64,000 nucleotides of DNA, taken from positions 2,542,001 through 2,606,000 of the forward strand of contig NZ_CP183878.1 of assembly GCF_048572895.1 (NCBI RefSeq), given 5' to 3'. The notes below the pieces were generated by a model. The model saw only the letters and a list, made by a program, of their open reading frames with translations, was not told the DNA's origin and made no database searches. Origin of the DNA: Psychrobacillus sp048572895 (GTDB taxonomy: Bacteria; Bacillota; Bacilli; Bacillales_A; Planococcaceae). The position numbers and the translations under genes were made by a program. Of the stretch, positions 1 to 7,474 are shown in pieces. Position 1 is the stretch's first letter; each line of letters begins with the position of its first letter.

Positions 1-393
1 TCGTCGAATATCCGCATAGACTAGCATGTCACCCTCTTCAAAATAGAGAGTAACATGCGCATGTTTTCTAAATTTATCTTCTGTTATCTCATGCAAGTTT
101 TTCACAGAAAACCACGCTCCTGACATACCCAAATGGGAGACAAGCATATAAGGGTATCCATTCTTTAGAAGGTGAAAATAAATATATTTAGATCGTCTTT
201 CTAAATGATCGATTTTTGCACCTGCTAAAGCTAAACAAAACTGTTCTACATCTAACCCTTTAATAATTGCCTCTTTTCCATTCGCCTTTGATCTATAAAT
301 GGTCTCAGAAACAACAACTGAGTTAATAGTCTTTCCAGTAACAATAGGTTGAAGGGCGCGTAACACACCCTCTACTTCTGGTAATTCAGGCAT
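1..393 (-). CDS. mutM: Formamidopyrimidine-DNA glycosylase, N-terminal part
   Basis: Base-excision repair glycosylase/AP lyase that removes 8-oxoguanine and formamidopyrimidines. Only the first 131 codons are here; the C-terminal helix-two-turn-helix and zinc finger lie outside the window. The protein opens with MPELPEVE, in which Pro2 is the Schiff-base nucleophile and Glu3 the catalytic acid. It runs through LVSHLGMSG to YADIRR, as expected of the family. A strong AGGAGGT site precedes the ATG and overlaps the polA stop, which is 12 bases upstream, so the gene follows polA in one operon as in Bacillus subtilis. Confidence 0.96.
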   Translation of the reverse strand, partial: MPELPEVEGVLRALQPIVTGKTINSVVVSETIYRSKANGKEAIIKGLDVEQFCLALAGAKIDHLERRSKYIYFHLLKNGYPYMLVSHLGMSGAWFSVKNLHEITEDKFRKHAHVTLYFEEGDMLVYADIRR

Positions 394-405
394 CTAGGTT
401 ACCTC

Positions 406-3033
406 CTACTTTGTGTCGTACCAGGATGACCCAAAGGCATAATCCACTTTAAGAGGTACAATCAGCTTAATAGCATTTTCCATTACTTCTGGAACTATTT
501 TTTCTAATAATGCAATTTCCTCGGGAGGTGCCTCGAAAATAAGTTCATCATGTACTTGCAGCAACATTTTCGTTTGCATATTTTCTATTTTTAATCTTTC
601 TGCCATGTCTATCATTGCTTTTTTAATAATATCTGCCGCACTTCCTTGAATTGGTGTATTCATCGCTGTACGTTCTGCAAAGCTTCGCAAATTAAAGTTA
701 GAGCTTGTTATTTCTGGTAAATATCTTCTTCTATTTAGAATTGTAGTAACATATCCTGTTTGTTTTGCATCATGAACAATATCATCCATATATTCCTTTA
801 CCCCTGGAAAACTATTTAAATAATTCTCGATAAATTTCGCCGCTTCTTTTCTAGTAATATCTAGATTTTGTGATAAGCCATAATCGCTAATACCATACAC
901 GATACCAAAGTTAACCGCCTTGGCAGCACGACGCATATCGGATGTCACAGCTTCCTGCTCTACATGGAAGACATCCATAGCTGTTTTAGTATGAATATCT
1001 ATATCATTATTAAAAGCATCTACTAGGTTCTCATCTTTAGACATATGCGCAAGAACACGTAATTCAATCTGTGAGTAATCCGCAGCAAACATTATCCATC
1101 CTGGTTGAGAAGGAACAAAGGCTTTACGTATTTTTCTACCTTCTTCTAAACGCACCGGTATATTTTGCAAGTTTGGATTTATCGAACTCAGACGCCCTGT
1201 TGAGGTTAGCGCTTGTTGATAACGTGTATGGATTTTCCCATCGTCTTCATGAATCTCTTTTAGCAATCCTTCAATATACGTCGAATTGAGCTTACCTAAT
1301 TGACGATATAAAAGAATTTGCTCGATTATTTCATGTTCGCTTGCTAGTTTTTCGAGAACATCCGCTGCGGTGGAATAGCCTGTTTTCGTCTTTTTAATAG
1401 GTGTAAGACCTATTTTTTCAAATAATATTACCCCTAATTGTTTAGGTGAATTAATATTAAAAGTTTCCCCAGCTAGTGTATAAATATCTTGTTCAATCGC
1501 CCGTAATTTAATATTTAGCTCATGACCCATTTCTACTAGTATTTGTTTATCCACCAATACTCCATCCGATTCCATCGTACCGAGTATTGAAGCAAGTGGT
1601 AGTTCTAACTCTTTATACAATGCGTATTGTTCATTTTCTTCTAGCTTTACTTCTAATTTCGACTTTAACTCCCATATTGCCTTTGCTTTTCTAGCCGCAT
1701 GTTCTGCAATTTTCTCGATTTCGGGCATTGATTTTTTAGCGCCTTTTCCATAAACACTATCATTTGCCAACACATTAGAGTAACCAAATTCTTTTGCAAT
1801 AGCTGCGACGTCCTCTGACGAAATGGCTGGATTTACTATATACGCTGCTAATAGTAGATCAAATTCAACTCCGCGAACACTAACACCATGTTTTCTACTC
1901 ACTGCTTGAGTTGCTTTTGAATCTGCTAAATATTTTTTGGTTGAATCATTTGCGAACCATGAACAAAACTCATTGGACTGAAAAGCTACTTCACCTGCTA
2001 CAAAATAACATTTTTCACCATTCGACAAAGCAATGCCTAATAGTTCACTTGTATGATATTGCACATCATACATTTCTAAATGTACCGCCATTACATCCTC
2101 TAAAATAGTGGAGTCAATTTGTTCAAGAATCTGAAATTCTACTTCAGTCGTTTCTGGCTCTTCCGAAACATATTCTGATTTCTCCAGAAGTGTTTTAAAG
2201 GATAGTTCCTTCCAAATTTCAATTACATCTTCCATATTCGGACCATTATATGAAATATCCTTAATAGAGAGCTCTATTGGTGCATCTGTTTCAATCTTTG
2301 CCAATGTCTTACTCATAATTGCCTGTTCTTCATTGGCAACAAGTTTTTCCTTTAACTTGGCACCACTTACTTTATCAAGTGCTTTATACAGATCCTCTAC
2401 TGAACCATGTTCCTTTAAAAGCTTAATAGCAGTTTTTTCTCCGACACCAGGCACTCCAGGAATATTATCTGATGCATCCCCCATTAAGCCTTTCATATCA
2501 ATAATCTGTAAAGGGGTTAAACCATATTTTTCTTGCACATGTTCAGGTGTGTATTTTTCAATATCCGTAATGCCTTTACGTGTAATATATACAGTAGTCT
2601 TTTCTGTCGCTAGCTGCGTTAAATCTTTATCTCCAGAAACGATTACGACTTGCTGACCTTTGTCATCTGCTTGCTTACTTAATGTCCCAATAATATCGTC
2701 CGCCTCATACATTTCCAGTTCGTATCGCTTAATGCCATACGCATCGATCAACTTACGTATATAAGGGAATTGTTCTGAAAGCTCTGGAGGAGTTTTTTGT
2801 CTCCCACCTTTATATTCGCCAAATGTAGAATGACGGAAAGTTGTTTTTCCAGCATCAAATGCCACTAACATATGGGTTGGATTTTCTTCTTCCATAATTT
2901 TTTGAAGCATCATTGTAAAGCCATACACTGCATTTGTATGTATGCCATGTTCGTTAGTTAATAAGGGCAGGGCAAAAAAAGCTCGGTAAGCCAAACTGTT
3001 GCCGTCTAATAATAGAATTTTTTCGGATGACAT
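406..3033 (-). CDS. polA: DNA polymerase I
   Basis: Gap-filling and Okazaki-fragment maturation polymerase, 875 aa. The N-terminal 5'-3' exonuclease begins KILLLDGNSLAYRAF and contains the acidic motifs YEADDIIGT and GDKDLTQL. The central 3'-5' exonuclease-like domain lacks an obvious DxE motif, as in other bacillary Pol I enzymes. The polymerase domain has motif A (DYSQIELRVLAH), motif B (RRAAKAVNFGIVYG) and motif C (QVHDEL). An upstream in-frame ATG at 3039 exists, but GGAG sits only 3 bases from it and 9 bases from the ATG at 3033, so 3033 is preferred. It is followed by mutM. Confidence 0.97.
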   Translation of the reverse strand: MSSEKILLLDGNSLAYRAFFALPLLTNEHGIHTNAVYGFTMMLQKIMEEENPTHMLVAFDAGKTTFRHSTFGEYKGGRQKTPPELSEQFPYIRKLIDAYGIKRYELEMYEADDIIGTLSKQADDKGQQVVIVSGDKDLTQLATEKTTVYITRKGITDIEKYTPEHVQEKYGLTPLQIIDMKGLMGDASDNIPGVPGVGEKTAIKLLKEHGSVEDLYKALDKVSGAKLKEKLVANEEQAIMSKTLAKIETDAPIELSIKDISYNGPNMEDVIEIWKELSFKTLLEKSEYVSEEPETTEVEFQILEQIDSTILEDVMAVHLEMYDVQYHTSELLGIALSNGEKCYFVAGEVAFQSNEFCSWFANDSTKKYLADSKATQAVSRKHGVSVRGVEFDLLLAAYIVNPAISSEDVAAIAKEFGYSNVLANDSVYGKGAKKSMPEIEKIAEHAARKAKAIWELKSKLEVKLEENEQYALYKELELPLASILGTMESDGVLVDKQILVEMGHELNIKLRAIEQDIYTLAGETFNINSPKQLGVILFEKIGLTPIKKTKTGYSTAADVLEKLASEHEIIEQILLYRQLGKLNSTYIEGLLKEIHEDDGKIHTRYQQALTSTGRLSSINPNLQNIPVRLEEGRKIRKAFVPSQPGWIMFAADYSQIELRVLAHMSKDENLVDAFNNDIDIHTKTAMDVFHVEQEAVTSDMRRAAKAVNFGIVYGISDYGLSQNLDITRKEAAKFIENYLNSFPGVKEYMDDIVHDAKQTGYVTTILNRRRYLPEITSSNFNLRSFAERTAMNTPIQGSAADIIKKAMIDMAERLKIENMQTKMLLQVHDELIFEAPPEEIALLEKIVPEVMENAIKLIVPLKVDYAFGSSWYDTK

Positions 3034-3052
3034 ATACATTCACTCCTTCATA

Positions 3053-3100
3053 ATAAAAACGTCATTCCCTATATCTTACCATGACAGTAAGGGGAATGAC
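3053..3100 (-). terminator. Intrinsic terminator after hflC
   Basis: A 9-bp stem (3061-3069 with 3092-3100) encloses a second 5-bp stem (3075-3079 with 3087-3091). On the minus strand a GTTTTTATT tract follows. It lies only about 10 bases upstream of the polA ribosome binding site. Confidence 0.75.
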
Positions 3101-3110
3101 GATTCATATA

Positions 3111-4091
3111 CTATTCTAAGTAACCGGATAAAATTTTCGCATATGGTGAATCAGATGGGATGATTATCATCGTATCTTCCCCAATTGTTTTCTTATAAGA
3201 TTCTAACGTTCTGTATAAGGAATAGAATTCAGGATCCTTCGAGAAACTATCGTTATAAATTTGTGCTGCCTCTGCTTCTCCATCCGCTTTAATCACCGCT
3301 GCATCTTTATTAGCTTTAGCTAGCATTTCCCGAACTTCTCGATCCGTGTCCGCTTCAATACGACGTTTATCTGCATCACCAGTAGATAAGAATTTTTGTG
3401 CAATACTTTGTCTTTCTGAAATCATTTCATTGTAAACAGATTGCTCATTTTCCTGAGGTAGATCTGTACGTTTAATACGAACATCTAATACTTCAATTCC
3501 GTAATTATCCTTTTTCAATAACTTATTCACGTGACTAGTTATTTGATCATTTAAGCTTCCTCTTGAGGAATTTTCATCATTAATAATCTCACTATATTCT
3601 AATTGACCTAGCTCTGAACGAACGACCGAATAGATAAATTCCTCCATACGAGAGCCAGCTCCAACCAATGTACCTGCGCTTGAAATCATTTCTTTTGGAT
3701 TCACTACTCTCCAAACAGCATAATTATCTATAATGATTCGACGTTTATCTTTTGTATTGATCTCCGCCTCTGATAATTTGTAGTTCATTTGGTGTTTAGG
3801 AATTGTTGTTACACTTTGTAAAAATGGTATTTTCATATGAAGACCAGGTGTATCTTTAATATCTTTAATTTCCCCGAATTGGCGAATTACTTTAAACTCT
3901 CCTTCTTTGACCACATATACATTCACTAATGCGATAATGAAAAGGACAAAAACCAAAAAGATTGCGATGAATGGCTTCGTGTATTTTTTATAGTCTACTG
4001 GTTTTTTTTCCTTTGGTGCTTTACTAGGTTTGTTTTCAACCGTTTTAAATTTAGCTTCTAAATTAGAGAATGGATTTTTATTGTCCGCCAT
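3111..4091 (-). CDS. hflC: HflC-like SPFH/band 7 membrane protein
   Basis: Membrane-anchored SPFH protein (326 aa), expected to form the HflKC cage that modulates the FtsH protease. A cytoplasmic Lys-rich N-terminus of about 40 residues precedes one transmembrane helix (about 42-62). The band 7 domain follows, starting YVVKEGEFKVIRQFGE, and then an alanine/glutamate-rich coiled coil (RRIEADTDREVREMLAKANKD). Its ATG shares one base with the hflK stop (TAATG), so the two are translationally coupled. In enterobacteria HflC has almost no N-terminal extension, so the extension here is a lineage feature. Assignment to C rather than K rests on order and the C-terminal signature. Confidence 0.85.
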   Translation of the reverse strand: MADNKNPFSNLEAKFKTVENKPSKAPKEKKPVDYKKYTKPFIAIFLVFVLFIIALVNVYVVKEGEFKVIRQFGEIKDIKDTPGLHMKIPFLQSVTTIPKHQMNYKLSEAEINTKDKRRIIIDNYAVWRVVNPKEMISSAGTLVGAGSRMEEFIYSVVRSELGQLEYSEIINDENSSRGSLNDQITSHVNKLLKKDNYGIEVLDVRIKRTDLPQENEQSVYNEMISERQSIAQKFLSTGDADKRRIEADTDREVREMLAKANKDAAVIKADGEAEAAQIYNDSFSKDPEFYSLYRTLESYKKTIGEDTMIIIPSDSPYAKILSGYLE

Positions 4092-5077
4092 TATTTACCG
4101 CTCCCTTCCTCTGCTTTAGCATCTGTTTCCGTTGCAGGTGGTACAACTTGTTTTGTTGTATCTAATGATTGAAGGGGTAAATATTTCATCGTTCCACCCT
4201 CATCATTCATAATGTACATTTTTGCATTTGGTAAAACAGCTTCTAATGTTTCCATTACTAATCGTTGTTTCGTAATTTCTTTATTATTTTGATATTCTGC
4301 ATATAGTTTATCAAACAACGCTACGTCCCCTTTTGCTTGTTCAATCCGTGCAGTTTTATAACCTGTCGCATTTAAAATTATGGCATCCTTTTCTCCAATT
4401 GCTTCACTTAGCTTTTGGTTTTTATATTTATCTGCCTGATTTACTTTTGTATTCTTAGTTTCTTCCGCGTCTGTCACAGCGGTAAAAGCAGATCGAACTT
4501 CTGCATTTGGAAGCTCCACATCTTGTAATTTTACTGTTAAGACAGTGATTCCAATATCATACTTTTCTATTAACGAGCGTAATAGATCATTCGTGTCACT
4601 CTCAATCTGTGCTTTTCCTGATGTTAAAGCATCATCTATTTTGGAGTTCCCAATAACCGAACGAATAGAAGCAGATGTTGCATCATGAAGTAATTCTTTT
4701 GGGTTTTCAGCATTAAACAAATAGGATTTAGGATCTGTTATTTTCCATTGGACAACTAAATCCGTTAAGACGATATTGTCGTCCCCTGTGATCATTTTTG
4801 TATCTTTATCAAATGACTCAATTTCTCCGTTTGCTTTTTGGTTGTAACCAAATTGAAGACTAAATGTTTCTTTGGAGAGTTTTTCAACTGATTGAATTGG
4901 CCAAGGCATTTTAAACTTCAATCCCGGATCGACTATTGGTTCGCTTGCTTCACCAAATGTAATGACGATTGCTTGTTCTGATTCATCTACTGTATACCAT
5001 GAAGTAAAAACTGCTGATAATAATATAATGCCGATTAAAGACATGGCGATAATAGTTAGTAACCTTTTAGTACTCAT
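4091..5077 (-). CDS. hflK: HflK-like SPFH/band 7 membrane protein
   Basis: First gene of the hflK-hflC pair (328 aa). One N-terminal transmembrane helix (about 5-27) is followed by SWYTVDESEQAIVITFGE, the usual start of an HflK SPFH domain. A long charged helix comes next, with a short acidic tail. It lacks the glycine-rich N-terminal region of proteobacterial HflK. AAGGAGGAAAAG precedes the ATG with good spacing. The upstream 1.2 kb is a composite repeat and offers no convincing sigma-A promoter; a weak TATACAT lies just ahead of the ribosome site. Confidence 0.85.
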   Translation of the reverse strand: MSTKRLLTIIAMSLIGIILLSAVFTSWYTVDESEQAIVITFGEASEPIVDPGLKFKMPWPIQSVEKLSKETFSLQFGYNQKANGEIESFDKDTKMITGDDNIVLTDLVVQWKITDPKSYLFNAENPKELLHDATSASIRSVIGNSKIDDALTSGKAQIESDTNDLLRSLIEKYDIGITVLTVKLQDVELPNAEVRSAFTAVTDAEETKNTKVNQADKYKNQKLSEAIGEKDAIILNATGYKTARIEQAKGDVALFDKLYAEYQNNKEITKQRLVMETLEAVLPNAKMYIMNDEGGTMKYLPLQSLDTTKQVVPPATETDAKAEEGSGK

Positions 5078-5365
5078 AACTTTTCCTCCTTTTTATGTAT
5101 ACTTCCTTTTACGGTTTAACTTGGTAAATGGTTTCAAAAATAATAGGATAGTTGTTTCATATATTTGATAATACATAGATTTAAAGCACAAAAGAATGGT
5201 AAGTTAATATTTTAAGAGGTTTAGTTGGAACAGTCATTCTTACATAAAAGCAAATAAAAAAAACGGGCAAAAAAAGGCCCAGTCCTTTAAGATCAAAACC
5301 TGTTTTTATCGTTTTCGAAGTGCTTTGGACAGACGTTTTGCTCTAGGATTACCGAGTGATTTTTT

Positions 5366-5413
5366 AGGGATGCTGGTTGGTTGTGACGGACGTCACAACC
5401 AACCAGCATCCCT
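5366..5413 (+). other. 22-bp perfect hairpin of repeat copy A
   Basis: Arms 5366-5387 and 5392-5413 are exact reverse complements around a GGAC loop and are followed by seven T. It could end plus-strand transcripts. The same position in copies B and D holds different but again complementary arms. Flanking segments pair further out: GGACAGAC (5327-5334) with 5439-5446, and AACCTGTTTTTA (5297-5308) with 5466-5477. Confidence 0.85.
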
Positions 5414-5913
5414 TTTTTTCGATAATTTTATGGCTTGTGTCTGTACTTCACCCTCCTACAACTTTTAGAAACAGGTTAGTGCATTTTTGGATAACTAGAG
5501 ATAAGATACTTTCTTATTCATAGAGTAAGCTCTCGAAGATGCAATTTCGTTAGCTATTAGCTTCTTAATTTAGTAACTACTTACTATTTTTCTTTATTTC
5601 CACTAGTGAAAAAAGGAAATCTACTTGCTTCATTATTAATTACAAAATAGTGTTCTTAATACAACAGACGGTTTTATCACTATATTAACTTTGAATGCTA
5701 TTATTATCTAAGCGATAAGCTATGCCAAATCTGATAGTAGAGTACTACACGTCATATTGATTGTAGTGGAAGGTGGCGACTCCAGCGGGAACAGCGTTAG
5801 GTGAAGACCCCGCAGCGAAGACATTGGCCAAACTTTGTTTGGGCAATGTCTTCACGACGAGTAACCGCAGGAGCATATGTTTTCCAGCGAGGAGGCTGAG
5901 ACAACTCCCGCGG

Positions 5914-5975
5914 AGGCCAACAGGAGGTTGGTCACGAAGGCGTTGCCACACGAGGTGGCGTTCTTAGCCTTTGTA
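5914..5975 (+). repeat. Nested ~62-bp segment of copy A
   Basis: Begins GGCCAACAGGAGGTTGG and runs to TTAGCCTTTGT, with two small hairpins (CCAAC/GTTGG and GCCAC/GTGGC). The segment recurs forward in copy B and inverted in copy D, and is absent from copy C. Confidence 0.8.
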
Positions 5976-6126
5976 CCCCCACCTGAAACCAAAATCATAG
6001 GATTGTTTGTTCTCTTAAGTTTCATGAACCTAGTATTCATAGGACATTTTTATATACTTTCTTAATCTTTTAGGAAAGCGCAAGCACACTTTTAAGGACA
6101 AATTGTATAGAACTTTTTCTTAAAAT

Positions 6127-6170
6127 ACCTAAATAAAAAAAGCTAGCAACAATGCTAGCTTTTTTTTAGG
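6127..6170. terminator. Bidirectional terminator below the ligase gene
   Basis: GCTAGC (6142-6147) pairs with GCTAGC (6154-6159), flanked by A7 and T7 and by ACCT/AGGT. On the minus strand it lies about 80 bases past the ligase stop. It also insulates the end of repeat copy A. Confidence 0.85.
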
Positions 6171-6248
6171 TAAATCGTTTGGAAAAGGGGTCTAATTAAA
6201 TGTAACAAATAATTGTTAATGTATTGTGAATGATTTGTAAATATTTCC

Positions 6249-7463
6249 TTACCAATTATTATTTTTATATTTTTTATAATAATTGAACTGACGTGCAACT
6301 AAAAATAGCTTACGCGTAAAATGCTTGTCTTTCTTATAAAAAAGTGGATTTCCCCATTTACCGGATTTCAAAAGCATTCTTACTTCTTGTTGAATCTCTT
6401 CATTTTCAACAAATTTCTTTAATACGATTTTAGGCACCACGGTAAACAAATAATGTTCATTCAACAAAGTAAGGGCTTTTTCCTTTTGATAAATAACATC
6501 ATCTACAAAATAACGGGCCATATTATGTCCCAGTGCAGTTGTATAATAACTAGATCTCCCTTGTCGAATGTTTACCTCAAATACTTTAAACTTCCCATCA
6601 CGCTCATCGAATTTCAAGTCAAAGTTTGCAAATCCGACATAACCTATTGCTTCTAAAAAGTGTTGTAGCTTTTTCATTAGTTCCTCATTATATCGAGTGA
6701 TAAGTGCTGTATAGTTACCAATAGCCGTAACTGTATGCTCTTGAAGAACTACCTGTGCAAGTGTGCTAAGTTGGGCTTTACCTTCAGAACTCATATAGAA
6801 TACCGAATCCCACATATACGTATCGTCCCCAGGAATATAATCCTGAATGATTAAGTCTTCCGTATAACCACTAGCATTTACTTTGCTAATCACATCATCT
6901 AGTTCTGCCTTTGACTCTACACGATAAACTTTTTGCTGACCAGGAAACTTGTTTTTGTAATACATAACACCATTACTTGGTTTTATGATTAATGGAAAGA
7001 GTACATCCTCTGTAAATGCTGCTTTTTTTGCACATGAATAATAATATGTTTTTGGTGCATCAATCCCATGCTCTTCACAAAGTTTATAGAAATTTGATTT
7101 CACAAGTAGATTATTCATTAATTCTTCCGACATATAGTTAAAAACATACATTTTTTTTAAAGCGTCAGCATTTTCAATTATTAATCGCACATAAAAATCA
7201 TTTGTTCCAATTAATAGCAACTTTTTATCGTTTATTTTATACTTCTGTGCCACATCCAAAAGTACCTGAACAAAAGCGGATTTATCCCATAAATTTGGTT
7301 GAATCTCTATATGTTCAATCACGCTACTCCATTTGGTAAATGACATTTCTTCTTTACCTACTAATATTGGCTTAATATTGTATTCCTCATGAAAAGAAAT
7401 TGCCATATTGTAGGCATTCATATCTGTCCCAATAATTATAGGGATAAAGGGTTGGTTATTCAT
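6249..7463 (-). CDS. ATP-grasp D-amino acid ligase (D-aspartate ligase type)
   Basis: ATP-grasp carboxylate-amine ligase, 404 aa. The opening (FIPIIIGTDMNAYNMA), the centre (LIIQDYIPGDDTYMW) and the magnesium/ATP-binding end (GFANFDLKFDERDGKFKVFE, then VNIRQGRSSYY) match my recollection of the enterococcal D-aspartate ligase family. Those enzymes activate the beta-carboxyl of D-Asp and add it to the side-chain amine of the peptidoglycan stem peptide. Planococcaceae cell walls carry D-Asp or D-Glu bridges on Lys or Orn (A4 types), so a bridge-forming role is likely; D-Asp versus D-Glu cannot be read here. It is third in an operon with phoP-phoR. An ATG at 7475 overlaps the phoR stop, but GGAGGT is placed for the ATG at 7463. 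Confidence 0.78.
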   Translation of the reverse strand: MNNQPFIPIIIGTDMNAYNMAISFHEEYNIKPILVGKEEMSFTKWSSVIEHIEIQPNLWDKSAFVQVLLDVAQKYKINDKKLLLIGTNDFYVRLIIENADALKKMYVFNYMSEELMNNLLVKSNFYKLCEEHGIDAPKTYYYSCAKKAAFTEDVLFPLIIKPSNGVMYYKNKFPGQQKVYRVESKAELDDVISKVNASGYTEDLIIQDYIPGDDTYMWDSVFYMSSEGKAQLSTLAQVVLQEHTVTAIGNYTALITRYNEELMKKLQHFLEAIGYVGFANFDLKFDERDGKFKVFEVNIRQGRSSYYTTALGHNMARYFVDDVIYQKEKALTLLNEHYLFTVVPKIVLKKFVENEEIQQEVRMLLKSGKWGNPLFYKKDKHFTRKLFLVARQFNYYKKYKNNNW

Positions 7464-7474
7464 AAAGACCTCCA

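Larger units (their letters stand above)
5281..6064 (+). repeat. Composite repeat, copy A (most complete 5' part)
   Basis: This fills the 1.17 kb gap between hflK and the ligase gene. It shares a colinear series of blocks with copies B (10378-10850), C (11880-12375) and D (16462-17200). Block 1 is the nested hairpin domain (5297-5477). Block 2 begins GGATAACTAGAGA and contains a second hairpin (AGCT..CGAA / TTCG..AGCT, 5528-5555). Block 3 is AT-rich. Block 4 begins TTGATTGTAGTGGAAGG, then GGTGGCGACTCC, and ends CCACCTGAAACC; it resembles a repeat common in Bacillaceae genomes. Short ORFs inside it have no ribosome sites and are dismissed. Confidence 0.85.

Noticed and set aside
3034..3039. 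Upstream ATG as polA start
   Set aside because: It lies only 3 bases from the ribosome site core; the next ATG has the usual spacing.
5745..6065. Several open frames of 60-70 codons on both strands in repeat copy A (and similar ones in copies B and D)
   Set aside because: They lie wholly inside the repeat, lack ribosome sites, overlap one another, and are not shared in frame between copies.
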